Made by a program: the position numbers and the translations under genes | Notes under the pieces: model-generated | What the model was told of the DNA's origin: nothing | The model's database searches: none | Seen by the model: only the letters and a program-made list of their open reading frames with translations | Origin: a virus | IMG/VR virus record: IMGVR_UViG_3300030060_003167 | Coordinates: 1-35,127 of that record | DNA length: 35,127 nucleotides | Direction: 5' to 3' (one strand) | Shown: piece after piece, positions 18,914-25,472 of the stretch | How positions within the stretch are numbered: position 1 is the first letter of the stretch | Layout of the letters: every line of letters begins with the position of its first letter

Positions 18914-19191
18914 TATTTAGACCTCCCTTCTGCAAAACCTTTAAAACTTGTTTTCTTTTTTTCTTCAACCTTAGGTTTATCTTCTAACATGTTTTTTTCT
19001 TCTTCAATACGATTAAGTATTTCAAACGCATCAAATATTGCTAATTTTTTTGTAGCTGCAGCATTTTTAAGTCTATCTGCGGAAATATCTGGACCATAAT
19101 CTATTATAGGTTCTTTAGCAACTTTGATCAACTCTTTTACTGCTACTTGCCCAGCTTGGATTATATTCTTCTTCGTTTCCTTTGTGCTCAT
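18913..19191 (-). CDS. Candidate small terminase subunit, 92 aa
   Basis: A small helical protein directly upstream of terL and overlapping it by one base. It begins MSTKETKKNIIQAGQVAVKE, continues with ADRLKNAAATKKLAIFDAFEILNRI, and ends in a basic tail (KKKTSFKGFAEGRSK). Position, size and helical oligomer-like character suggest the DNA-recognising small terminase, but no HTH is obvious. The start at 19191 lies 77 nt inside the upstream gene in another frame; the only later Met is far downstream, so the long overlap seems real. An alternative is a terminase-associated accessory protein. Confidence 0.55.
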   Translation of the reverse strand: MSTKETKKNIIQAGQVAVKELIKVAKEPIIDYGPDISADRLKNAAATKKLAIFDAFEILNRIEEEKNMLEDKPKVEEKKKTSFKGFAEGRSK

Positions 19192-19741
19192 ATTTAATTA
19201 CAATATCATTTGATTCCATGCAATATAAACGTTTTCCATCAATTAAAAACTGCCAATTTCTATTAGGTTTAAATCCTACTAAATCTCCTTCGTTTATATT
19301 AAGATTATTTAAATTACTATTACCGTATTTTAATATACCTTTTAGTTTTTGTTCTTTATTTATTGTTAAATTGTTTTTGTCTTTTATAGGTTGTATAAAA
19401 CATCGATTAGCAAATGTATGCCAATCATCTTTGTTTTTATATAAATATATTTGATCTAAACCAACAAAATAAAGATTATTTTTAAACCAAGATCTACTAA
19501 CTTTCTTTTTACCCTGCATGTTGTAAAAAGTTCTAAATACATTTTGATGTATTACTATAGTATCACCTTTTTTTATTTTTGTTTTAAAAGCTAAAGGCGT
19601 TTCAATTACTTTAGCTAATCTATTTACAAAAGTCCATGACTCTATTTTAGTATTAACAATAAGCTTTTTATCACCTACTTTTATTTCATTATTGTATTTA
19701 TCACCTAAAGGTTCTACAATAAAATCATATAAACTTTTCAT
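19115..19741 (-). CDS. Tandem GroES-like (co-chaperonin fold) protein, 208 aa
   Basis: Two successive segments show the GroES pattern. The first (about 4-102) has DFIVEPLGD, RLAKVIETP, IKKGDTIVIHQNVFR and GLDQIYLYK. The second (about 112-186) has FIQPIK, LKGILKYG, INEGDLVGFKP and YCMESNDIVIKYE. They parallel E. coli GroES positions RGEVLAVGNG, VKVGDIVIFND and IMSESDILAIVE. No clear GGIVL-type mobile loop is visible in either half, so GroEL binding is uncertain. The last 25 residues overlap the next gene. It may be a second co-chaperonin, or a structural protein that reuses the barrel. Confidence 0.5.
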   Translation of the reverse strand: MKSLYDFIVEPLGDKYNNEIKVGDKKLIVNTKIESWTFVNRLAKVIETPLAFKTKIKKGDTIVIHQNVFRTFYNMQGKKKVSRSWFKNNLYFVGLDQIYLYKNKDDWHTFANRCFIQPIKDKNNLTINKEQKLKGILKYGNSNLNNLNINEGDLVGFKPNRNWQFLIDGKRLYCMESNDIVIKYEHKGNEEEYNPSWASSSKRVDQSC

Positions 19742-19977
19742 TAATACTCTAAATCATACTCAATAGATATAGCCATGTTAGAATTAAACTTTTTCCATGG
19801 TAATATCTCATTGTTCTTCTTTATAAAAATATTATAAGAATTATCCGAAGGTTCTAATAAAATATGTGATATTTCATGACCACCATATACTTGTTGACCA
19901 ATAGAATAATGCATTGCATCATTTTTATAGTCAGAACCAATACTTATCTTTCTAATATTATTCATTACTTTCTTCAA
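19741..19977 (-). CDS. Conserved small phage protein, 78 aa
   Basis: Mostly beta with a basic N-terminus (MKKVMNNIRKISIGSDYKNDAMHYSIGQ), then QVYGGHEISHILLEPS and a C-terminal MAISIEYDLEY. I have a general impression that this type occurs beside terminase in crAss-like phages, but cannot verify it. HEISH resembles HExxH only superficially (HEISH fits H-E-x-x-H), but it lies in a predicted strand, not a helix, so zinc protease activity is doubtful. The start lies 20 nt inside the upstream coiled-coil gene and the stop overlaps the next ATG by one base. Confidence 0.65.
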   Translation of the reverse strand: MKKVMNNIRKISIGSDYKNDAMHYSIGQQVYGGHEISHILLEPSDNSYNIFIKKNNEILPWKKFNSNMAISIEYDLEY

Positions 19978-20194
19978 TAGGTGTTATTTCACCTGTTTCT
20001 AAATTAATATTAACAGAACCGTATTCTTCTTCTAATTCTTTTTTAGTTTGTTCTATATCACCGCTAAGAATTTTAACTTCACTAGCAATGTTATGTTTTT
20101 GTATTTCTAGCACGCCTATATTATTTAATAAACGAGACAATTGCTGTTGTTGATCAGTTATTTTTTTCAACTGATCATCAGTTATTTTTTTCAT
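19958..20194 (-). CDS. Small coiled-coil protein, 78 aa
   Basis: Residues 1-58 form a long amphipathic coiled coil rich in Gln, Lys and Glu; the end reads EEEYGSVNINLETGEITPIEE, a beta turn-like tail. This looks like a small oligomerising structural or assembly factor with a prefoldin-like appearance. It opens the small-gene run that leads to terminase and overlaps the next gene by 20 nt. Function unknown. Confidence 0.65.
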   Translation of the reverse strand: MKKITDDQLKKITDQQQQLSRLLNNIGVLEIQKHNIASEVKILSGDIEQTKKELEEEYGSVNINLETGEITPIEESNE

Positions 20195-20222
20195 TTTATT
20201 TAAATTTAATTTAATTACTTAA

Positions 20223-20236
20223 GTGTATAATTACAC
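20223..20236 (-). terminator. Weak hairpin between the 187 aa gene and the terminase operon
   Basis: GTGTA and TACAC arms flank a TAAT loop, 15 nt after the stop of the 187 aa gene. The stem is short and A/T-rich runs surround it, so at most it is a weak terminator or pause site. Confidence 0.3.
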
Positions 20237-20250
20237 GCTTTTATAATAAT

Positions 20251-20814
20251 TTAGCTTTCTGGTTCAATAGCTATTAAACCATACGCGTCTAAATTAACCG
20301 TACCAGTATCAAAAACTCTTTGTATTCTCATATTTTCTAATGATAAATCAGAAGTATCATTAGGTTTTATAAATACAGGATCTTCTTGACCCGCAGGTAT
20401 ACAGTTAATAATAGTACTAGTTGCAAAAGGACCAACTAAACCATATCCAGGATTACCTTGTAAGTTGTTGGCTAATGCTCCATTGCTTCTATATATTTTA
20501 AAATTATATGGAGCTGCTATACCTCCAACAGGTGGGTCTACTGTTAAAACATTATCACTTACAACATCTGTTACTTGTGTTATAAATGCTGGACGATTTG
20601 TTGTGTTGTCATCAACATATACTACGTCTCCTATTGCTACTTTAGCACTATAACCTGTTTGAGCAGGGTTAAAAGTACCTAAATATTTAGCAGTAACTGG
20701 TCCAGTCAAGGTTGCGCCACCAGTACTACTCGCGCCGCTTTGATAAGATCCAGGTTGTGGAATATTTATCGTATCACTTACTAATACGGGAATTGCTTTA
20801 TTAAATGCTGTCAT
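20251..20814 (-). CDS. Putative virion surface or decoration protein, 187 aa
   Basis: Beta-rich, Gly/Pro/Thr-rich sequence with segments such as YVDDNTTNRPAFITQV and VVSDNVLTVDPPVGG, typical of capsid decoration or fibre-base domains. No signal peptide, membrane segment or catalytic motif. It follows the holin-like gene by 1 nt and is followed by a weak hairpin. A structural role is inferred from composition and late-operon context. Confidence 0.55.
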   Translation of the reverse strand: MTAFNKAIPVLVSDTINIPQPGSYQSGASSTGGATLTGPVTAKYLGTFNPAQTGYSAKVAIGDVVYVDDNTTNRPAFITQVTDVVSDNVLTVDPPVGGIAAPYNFKIYRSNGALANNLQGNPGYGLVGPFATSTIINCIPAGQEDPVFIKPNDTSDLSLENMRIQRVFDTGTVNLDAYGLIAIEPES

Positions 20815-20815
20815 T

Positions 20816-21271
20816 TTATTTTTTATTTTTTATTGTTTGGAATTTTTCAGCTCCACGAGAACCGAAATAAGCTACATATACTGTAACCAATAGTGTTTGC
20901 AATAAATCAACCCATCCAGTTGATACAGTAAAGCTCCAATCAAAACTATCTAATAATATTAATAAAACCATAGATATGGTTAAAAATATTAAAGACATTG
21001 GACGTGTATTTTTACTAAGCCAACTATCTGACTTCATATCACTGCTCCAGCGCTTAGATACTTCTTGCATTTCTATTATGTCTAGTTCTAAAAGCTTCAT
21101 TGCTTTTTCTTTATCTTCAGCCGGTAATGATTCTTCTTTTGATATAAGATTTTTAACAACGCCTAAAACACCGTTGTCTGGTAATATATCACCAACTGTA
21201 CCTAAAATTCCTGGTGCAGATTTTGCAAGAAACTGACCGACTTTAGTTTCTGAAAATTTCTTTTTACTCAT
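20816..21271 (-). CDS. Holin-like membrane protein, 151 aa
   Basis: Residues 1-90 are soluble, with an amphipathic start and the phrase RWSSDMKSDSWLSKNTRP just before the first membrane segment (about 92-108). A second segment spans about 121-136, followed by GSRGAEKFQ and a basic tail. This is the layout of a widespread holin family of marine phages with a conserved S-D-S-W-L-x-K-x-x-R-P motif. Holins open the inner membrane at lysis. Its start overlaps the stop of the HExxH gene by ATGA, so the pair is translationally coupled and may form a lysis cassette. Confidence 0.65.
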   Translation of the reverse strand: MSKKKFSETKVGQFLAKSAPGILGTVGDILPDNGVLGVVKNLISKEESLPAEDKEKAMKLLELDIIEMQEVSKRWSSDMKSDSWLSKNTRPMSLIFLTISMVLLILLDSFDWSFTVSTGWVDLLQTLLVTVYVAYFGSRGAEKFQTIKNKK

Positions 21272-21576
21272 GCTTTTTTATACGCTTCTGCTTCCCAAGG
21301 AAGATTTTTAGCGCCCTCTTTCATTTTACTTCTTGGGTAGATTTTACCTTTCCAATATACATTTTCATTATCATAATTTAAATCACCTCTTTTCATTTGA
21401 TCTATATGAACCATTTCATGATCAATAACATCTTGTGTTCTTGATGGATCAACATCTTTGTTTATGATAATTGTTAAATTATTATTAGCTTTACCCATTA
21501 CATCGTCTTCCATATCTACATGATATACCGGAGTATTGTCTATTTTATATGGTGGGTTTGTTAATTTAAAAGCCAT
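21268..21576 (-). CDS. HExxH mini-metallopeptidase-like protein, 102 aa
   Basis: HEMVH (residues 53-57) follows DVIDHEM in a helix, preceded by the strand NLTIIINKDV. PWEAEAY at 93-99 can supply the third Glu ligand, as in gluzincin-like mini-proteases. The protein is short but has the strand-helix-ligand order of the family. Translational overlap with the holin-like gene suggests a lysis or envelope-remodelling role; assembly protease is an alternative. The segment VHIDQMKRGDLNYDNEN is echoed twice in the His-rich protein at 22736-23260. Confidence 0.6.
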   Translation of the reverse strand: MAFKLTNPPYKIDNTPVYHVDMEDDVMGKANNNLTIIINKDVDPSRTQDVIDHEMVHIDQMKRGDLNYDNENVYWKGKIYPRSKMKEGAKNLPWEAEAYKKA

Positions 21577-21578
21577 AA

Positions 21579-21722
21579 TTATTTTTTATAAGAAAATACT
21601 TTATTTAACGCGTCTCTACGTTTACTACAACCACAGCCACCTGGTATCATGTCTGCTAGCTTTTTGATACCTGTGGCTTTGGTGAAGTTTTCAATTGTGT
21701 CCCCTAGTCCTCTAGGTTTCAT
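21579..21722 (-). CDS. Small Cys-rich phage protein, 47 aa
   Basis: An intact short frame starts at the ATG at 21722. It contains GLGDTIENFTKATGIKK, then PGGCGCSKRRDALNKVF. The CxC followed by Lys-Arg-Arg recalls a small conserved protein I know from many marine phages, often in late operons. It may bind metal with only two Cys per chain, so probably as a multimer. It fills the gap between two genes exactly and has the same A/T leader style, which supports it as real. Confidence 0.65.
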   Translation of the reverse strand: MKPRGLGDTIENFTKATGIKKLADMIPGGCGCSKRRDALNKVFSYKK

Positions 21723-21724
21723 AA

Positions 21725-22126
21725 TTATGCTACCTTAAATGATTTAAAATAAACAGTTTTATCTTGCTCATAAGATGCTTTAGGAACTGTGTCTTGTGGT
21801 AATGATACCGTAGACTTTACTCCTCCTGGGTTAGCTGTAATAGCTCTATTGATAGCGCTTTTAAATCTATCAATATAACCAGTTGAACTTGGTTTAGCTG
21901 CTGCAGCTCCAGGGTCTGAAGCGTCTGCGTTTAGTCCAATAAGAACTGTACAAGTTAAACCACCTACTAGTGTTAAAGCTCCAGATACTGCATCTCCTGC
22001 GCCATTTTCTGCAACAGCAATAGAAATTATAGAGTCAGCTAGTAATAAGTTGTCTCCATTTTCTGCTGGTACAGCTCCTGAGTTATCAAATCCGTTAACT
22101 ACCGGAAAATTTATCCATTTTGCCAT
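21725..22126 (-). CDS. Putative virion protein, 133 aa
   Basis: Ala/Gly/Val-rich, beta-like N-terminal two thirds, then AINRAITANPGGVKSTVSLP, which resembles the ends of the 90 aa protein at 30487-30759 and the N-terminal domain of the 441 aa fibre. No signal or membrane segment. Late operon position suggests a minor virion or decoration protein. Weak identity only; no family named. Confidence 0.6.
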   Translation of the reverse strand: MAKWINFPVVNGFDNSGAVPAENGDNLLLADSIISIAVAENGAGDAVSGALTLVGGLTCTVLIGLNADASDPGAAAAKPSSTGYIDRFKSAINRAITANPGGVKSTVSLPQDTVPKASYEQDKTVYFKSFKVA

Positions 22127-22189
22127 AATAATTGTTTTTGTTTTTGTTAATGTTTAATTGGTTTTGAGTTTTAATACAGCTCTCTACTG

Positions 22190-22711
22190 TTATACTTTTT
22201 TCTTAATTTTCTTTTCTAATTTTTTTCCAAAAAATCCAGCTGGTGGTGGTGGTGGTGTAGGTTTTGGAGGTTGTGGAAAATTCATTGCTTGAACTTCTTT
22301 GTCTTCTTTTGAATTAGGGTTGGGTCTACCTGTTTGTAGTTCTTCTTTTTCCTTGTCTTCTTTATTCATTGCAGGAGTTTCCATTCTAGGACCCATGCAG
22401 TGTTTGTCCACTGGTGAACCTTCATGACCCATTTCCATACCGTCTCTCATTTCCATACCATATCCCATTTCAGGAGCTGCTTCAATAGCTGCTCTTAAAC
22501 CTGGGTTTAATTTTCCTTGATCACCTTTTAATGCTTTTTCAGCTGGTGAATCATGTCCGTCTTTTAATGGAGACATTGATGATTTAAAATGTTTTGACAT
22601 CCACGGTCTACTACTATCCATATCCCTTACTACAGGGTTGTCTCTAAGTAGATCCTTTCTTTCTTGTTTAGCGGACTCCATGTTTGGTCCTTTGCTATTG
22701 TTGTAAGGCAT
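22190..22711 (-). CDS. Met/Pro-rich small protein with SPLK and APEM signatures, 173 aa
   Basis: Low-complexity sequence: Lys/Asp-rich start, SSMSPLKDGHDSPAEK near residues 43-58, AAPEMGYGMEM, then a proline run (KPTPPPPPAGFF) and a strongly basic C-terminus (GKKLEKKIKKKV). It appears disordered. The SPLK and APEM phrases recur in neighbouring proteins. A basic tail could bind DNA or a membrane. Function unknown; possibly a packaged or decoration protein. Confidence 0.65.
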   Translation of the reverse strand: MPYNNSKGPNMESAKQERKDLLRDNPVVRDMDSSRPWMSKHFKSSMSPLKDGHDSPAEKALKGDQGKLNPGLRAAIEAAPEMGYGMEMRDGMEMGHEGSPVDKHCMGPRMETPAMNKEDKEKEELQTGRPNPNSKEDKEVQAMNFPQPPKPTPPPPPAGFFGKKLEKKIKKKV

Positions 22712-22735
22712 ATTTTTAGTTTTAATTGTTGTTAT

Positions 22736-23260
22736 TTATTTTTTGTTTTTTCTTGCCGCTTTTTTATCAGCTGCAAAATCATAGTCATATTCATAACTAT
22801 CTTCATCTTCTCTTGGATCTATAGCATCTTTATGTAAAGCACTCATTTCAGGAGCTGCTTTTTTTTCTGCAGCAAATATTTCTTTTCGTCTTTCAGGAGT
22901 ATGGCCCGGGTATCTTTTATTTTGACCATGATGTGTTTGACTACTATGTACAGCTTCCATTTCTAAATTACCGTCATAATGCTCACCAATTGGTTTGTCA
23001 AGTTTGTTTGGTGAATGATGCTCTTTGTCATACTTCATATCACCTGCTAGTTTTGAAATATGTTTTTCATCAGCAGTCATGTTTTCATCGCTATGACCAT
23101 GCTTGTTATCATAATCAATATCTCTTTTTAAATAGTCTATATGTGCCGCGTCGTCTTTTACAGCGTCATCATAATTTTTGCTTGTAACTTTTGTGTGGGC
23201 GTGGTCTCTTGACCATTTAGCGTTACCAGTATATTCGCCCCAATGTCCTTTATGTCCCAT
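22736..23260 (-). CDS. His-rich protein with internal repeat, 174 aa
   Basis: About one residue in nine is His in the first 120 residues. An internal repeat is visible: AHIDYLKRDIDYDNKHGHS (39-57) and KHISKLAGDMKYDKEHHS (66-83). Both resemble the segment after HExxH in the 102 aa protein. HHSPNKLDKP and AAPEMSALHKD carry the signatures shared with neighbours. The C-terminus is acidic then basic. Metal binding is plausible from composition but unproven. It lies 3 nt from the next gene, in a tight operon. Confidence 0.65.
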   Translation of the reverse strand: MGHKGHWGEYTGNAKWSRDHAHTKVTSKNYDDAVKDDAAHIDYLKRDIDYDNKHGHSDENMTADEKHISKLAGDMKYDKEHHSPNKLDKPIGEHYDGNLEMEAVHSSQTHHGQNKRYPGHTPERRKEIFAAEKKAAPEMSALHKDAIDPREDEDSYEYDYDFAADKKAARKNKK

Positions 23261-23263
23261 TAT

Positions 23264-23803
23264 TTAAATTATTTTGGAATATGTTCCGTCGTTATTTTTT
23301 GTGTATTTAGTATTATCTTTTGGTGGTTTACCGTATATCTGTGTATATTTGTTTTTATATTCAGGAGTCTCTGGACCAAATCCAGGATTATCTGCTAACC
23401 ACTTGTTCATTTCGTCAGATTTTTCTTTACCTTTTATATTAGATTCAATATCCATAGCAGCTTTCCCAATTTTATTAAACATGTCGGTATACATATGAGC
23501 TGTTGGAATATAAGTAGCAGCGCCTACAACATCTGCAGCGCCCTCATAACCACCAGCTTCAAGAGGTGACATTTCAGGAGCGCCCTCACCTATTATGACA
23601 CCTACTTTACCAGGATATTCTTGTTCTCTAATAGATTTATCAGTCTTAGATTGAGTAGCGTGCATAAGTTTTTTCTCAGATTCTGACATAGGAGTTTCTA
23701 GCATAGAAGTTTCTTTTGGCTCCTCTGTTTTTATTTTAGTTTTAACTGGTTTTTCAACGTTTTTGAAAGGAGAGTTTCCGCAAAATTTTTCTGAAAAATT
23801 CAT
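23264..23803 (-). CDS. Small protein with N-terminal SPFK signature, 179 aa
   Basis: The N-terminus MNFSEKFCGNSPFKN matches in spacing the start of the 134 aa protein at 30769-31173. A later EGAPEMSPLEAGGYEGAADVV carries the APEM phrase. The C-terminal part is a charged, mixed region (ADNPGFGPETPEYKNKYTQI) that looks like a small folded domain. No enzyme motif. Its start overlaps the stop of the 65 aa gene by one base. Likely a virion or assembly accessory protein. Confidence 0.65.
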   Translation of the reverse strand: MNFSEKFCGNSPFKNVEKPVKTKIKTEEPKETSMLETPMSESEKKLMHATQSKTDKSIREQEYPGKVGVIIGEGAPEMSPLEAGGYEGAADVVGAATYIPTAHMYTDMFNKIGKAAMDIESNIKGKEKSDEMNKWLADNPGFGPETPEYKNKYTQIYGKPPKDNTKYTKNNDGTYSKII

Positions 23804-24000
23804 TAGCTATTAGCGTGGTATGCAGCTAGTGCTTTTTCAGCTTCACTTTCAGAGTTAAAACCTTCTCTCCAAATACCACCTTTTTTATTATTTAAAATTG
23901 CCCATTTGCCACCTCTTTTAACGATACAACCTGAACCTCCTTCAGATTTAGCGCAGCCTTTTCCAGCTTTAAAAAATGGACTTCCGTATTGTGTGTACAT
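23803..24000 (-). CDS. Small protein with GSPFF start, 65 aa
   Basis: It begins MYTQYGSPFFKAGKGCAKSE and contains GCIVKRGGKWAILNNKKGGIW, then a helical end with SEAEKALAAYHA. This is a tiny alpha/beta domain with two Cys. The GSPFF start may be another form of the SPFK signature. Function unknown. Confidence 0.6.
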   Translation of the reverse strand: MYTQYGSPFFKAGKGCAKSEGGSGCIVKRGGKWAILNNKKGGIWREGFNSESEAEKALAAYHANS

Positions 24001-24005
24001 GATTT

Positions 24006-24236
24006 TTATTTTTGTTTATGTTCGCAGCATCTTACTGTTACAGGTTGTGAAGAATAAGGTACACCATCTGTTTTTAAATGCATACCAGTTATTCCAGAAC
24101 TAGAACCCATACCGTGTAATCTACCTCTTTGACTTAATGGTCCGTCCCATATATGCGACTCACCAACTATACCAACTTTACCTTTCCCCATCTTTTCTGC
24201 ATGTGGATCGTGTATTATACTTTTATGTTCTGACAT
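24006..24236 (-). CDS. Small His/Gly-rich hypothetical protein, 76 aa
   Basis: Contains IHDPHAEKMGKGKVGIVGES and GRLHGMGSSSGITGMHL; ends RCCEHKQK with a CC pair. Low complexity and no membrane segment. It is spaced 2 nt and 5 nt from its neighbours, so it is part of the same operon. No family recognised. Confidence 0.55.
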   Translation of the reverse strand: MSEHKSIIHDPHAEKMGKGKVGIVGESHIWDGPLSQRGRLHGMGSSSGITGMHLKTDGVPYSSQPVTVRCCEHKQK

Positions 24237-24238
24237 AA

Positions 24239-24772
24239 TTATTGTTTTTTGTGTTCTTTTTCTATTTCTTTTAATTCTTGCATTAACTTTGAATACTCTT
24301 CATCTTCATAAAAATCCCCTTCTTTTCTTTCTTCTTCGTAATCTGCTCTTATTTCTTCTATTCTATCTTTTTTAGCTTTTACTTGCTCGTCTTTATGAGC
24401 CATTATAGCTGAAGGAAATAAAGATCTATTTCTAGCACCTCTTGCACCAAAAACACCCATACCAGCCATTTGTGCTGATGGATCAAATGTAGGCATACTA
24501 GCATCCATCACCATACCGCTGCCTGCAGGTTGCGCAGCTGCTTGCATTGCTAAATTAGCTTGACCCGCTGCAGCTTGTTGCGCGGCTAGAGCATTAGCAT
24601 TAGTTAACGAATTTATACTGGGGTTATTGCCCATTGAACCAAACATGGAGGCTATAGATCCAATTGCTCCAAAATCTAATGGACTTAGCATTTTACCAGC
24701 AGCTTCATTCATTGAGGCTCCAACTGCTTTTTGCTGTTGTCTTGACATTTTTTTCATTTTGCCTGTTCCCAT
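24239..24772 (-). CDS. Ala-rich then coiled-coil protein, 177 aa
   Basis: The N-terminus has basic Lys/Met/Gln residues and MLSPLDFGAIGSIASMFGS; the middle is Ala/Gln/Met-rich (NALAAQQAAAGQANLAMQAA). The last 60 residues are a strongly charged helix (KKDRIEEIRADYEEERKEG). This looks like a small internal virion or assembly protein that could insert into membranes or line the capsid. SPLD near residue 30 again resembles the neighbouring SPxK signature. Function unknown. Confidence 0.6.
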   Translation of the reverse strand: MGTGKMKKMSRQQQKAVGASMNEAAGKMLSPLDFGAIGSIASMFGSMGNNPSINSLTNANALAAQQAAAGQANLAMQAAAQPAGSGMVMDASMPTFDPSAQMAGMGVFGARGARNRSLFPSAIMAHKDEQVKAKKDRIEEIRADYEEERKEGDFYEDEEYSKLMQELKEIEKEHKKQ

Positions 24773-24774
24773 AA

Positions 24775-25215
24775 TTATCTTGTTTTATCTTTGTTTAAGT
24801 TATAAATAGCTTTCGTCATTACTTTATCCATATATGATGTTCCAGCTATTATTTTATTTCTACTAGCTACATTTATATCTTCTTGACCTAGCATTATTCT
24901 ATATATACGTTTTATTAATTGTTTACCTTTAAATGAAACTTTATATATATTATATTTTTGTGTAGTTCTATTTCTTTTACGCCATACAACTATCCAATCG
25001 TTTTGTATTAATTTATTCCAACGTCTATTATTCCAACTGTATGTGTATGTACCAGCTTTAAAATCTTTTATTGTAAATAAATCAATACAATCCAGGTATA
25101 TTAATAATTCTAAATCACTATCAGTTAAGTCATTGTTTTTACAAGCCCATTTACGAATTATTCTATAATGTTTCATTAAATTTAAATCTTTAATGTCACT
25201 AGCATTTAATTTCAT
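24775..25215 (-). CDS. Winged-helix (MarR-like) DNA-binding protein, 146 aa
   Basis: Helices around residues 14-46 (KHYRIIRKWACKNNDLTDSDLELLIYL), then a recognition-helix-like YSWNNRRWNKLIQNDWI, and a wing TTQKYNIYKVSFKGKQLIKRIY. This is the order of MarR-type winged-helix proteins. It is translationally coupled to groES (ATGA overlap), so it is made together with the chaperonins and may control late genes or bind virion DNA. The fold call is moderately strong; the DNA target is unknown. Confidence 0.55.
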   Translation of the reverse strand: MKLNASDIKDLNLMKHYRIIRKWACKNNDLTDSDLELLIYLDCIDLFTIKDFKAGTYTYSWNNRRWNKLIQNDWIVVWRKRNRTTQKYNIYKVSFKGKQLIKRIYRIMLGQEDINVASRNKIIAGTSYMDKVMTKAIYNLNKDKTR

Positions 25216-25472
25216 AAGACTACAACTATGTCTTGAGCTTTAATAACTCTATATGATTTTTTATCTATTTCTATTTTATGACCAGCGTGTCTATCATAAA
25301 ATATAGTATCATTTTTTATTAATCCTTTTACTTCATCACCAACAGATATTATTACAGCTTCTATATATCTAATATCTTCTCTTTGATTTTCTGCAAGAAG
25401 TAAACCACCTTTAGTTTTAGTAGTACCTTCTCTTACTTGTTCTATTATTAAATTTTTACCTACTGCTTTCAT
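25212..25472 (-). CDS. groES: Phage GroES co-chaperonin, 86 aa
   Basis: The chain is a GroES barrel: KNLIIEQVREGTTKTKGG at the start and YRVIKAQDIVVVL at the end. Residues about 16-30 form the mobile loop with GGLLL (22-26), equal to GGIVL of E. coli, which contacts GroEL. Between VGDEVKG and NDTIFYD the loop that forms the dome roof in cellular GroES is shortened, as in T4 gp31 (family knowledge), giving a larger cage opening. The gene lies after groEL with a 17 nt overlap, opposite to the usual bacterial order. Confidence 0.85.
   Translation of the reverse strand: MKAVGKNLIIEQVREGTTKTKGGLLLAENQREDIRYIEAVIISVGDEVKGLIKNDTIFYDRHAGHKIEIDKKSYRVIKAQDIVVVL

Noticed and set aside
19741-19977. HEISH in the 78 aa protein as a zinc protease motif
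   Set aside because: The surrounding sequence (QVYGGHEISHILLEPS) looks like strand and turn, not the helix needed, and no third ligand is evident.
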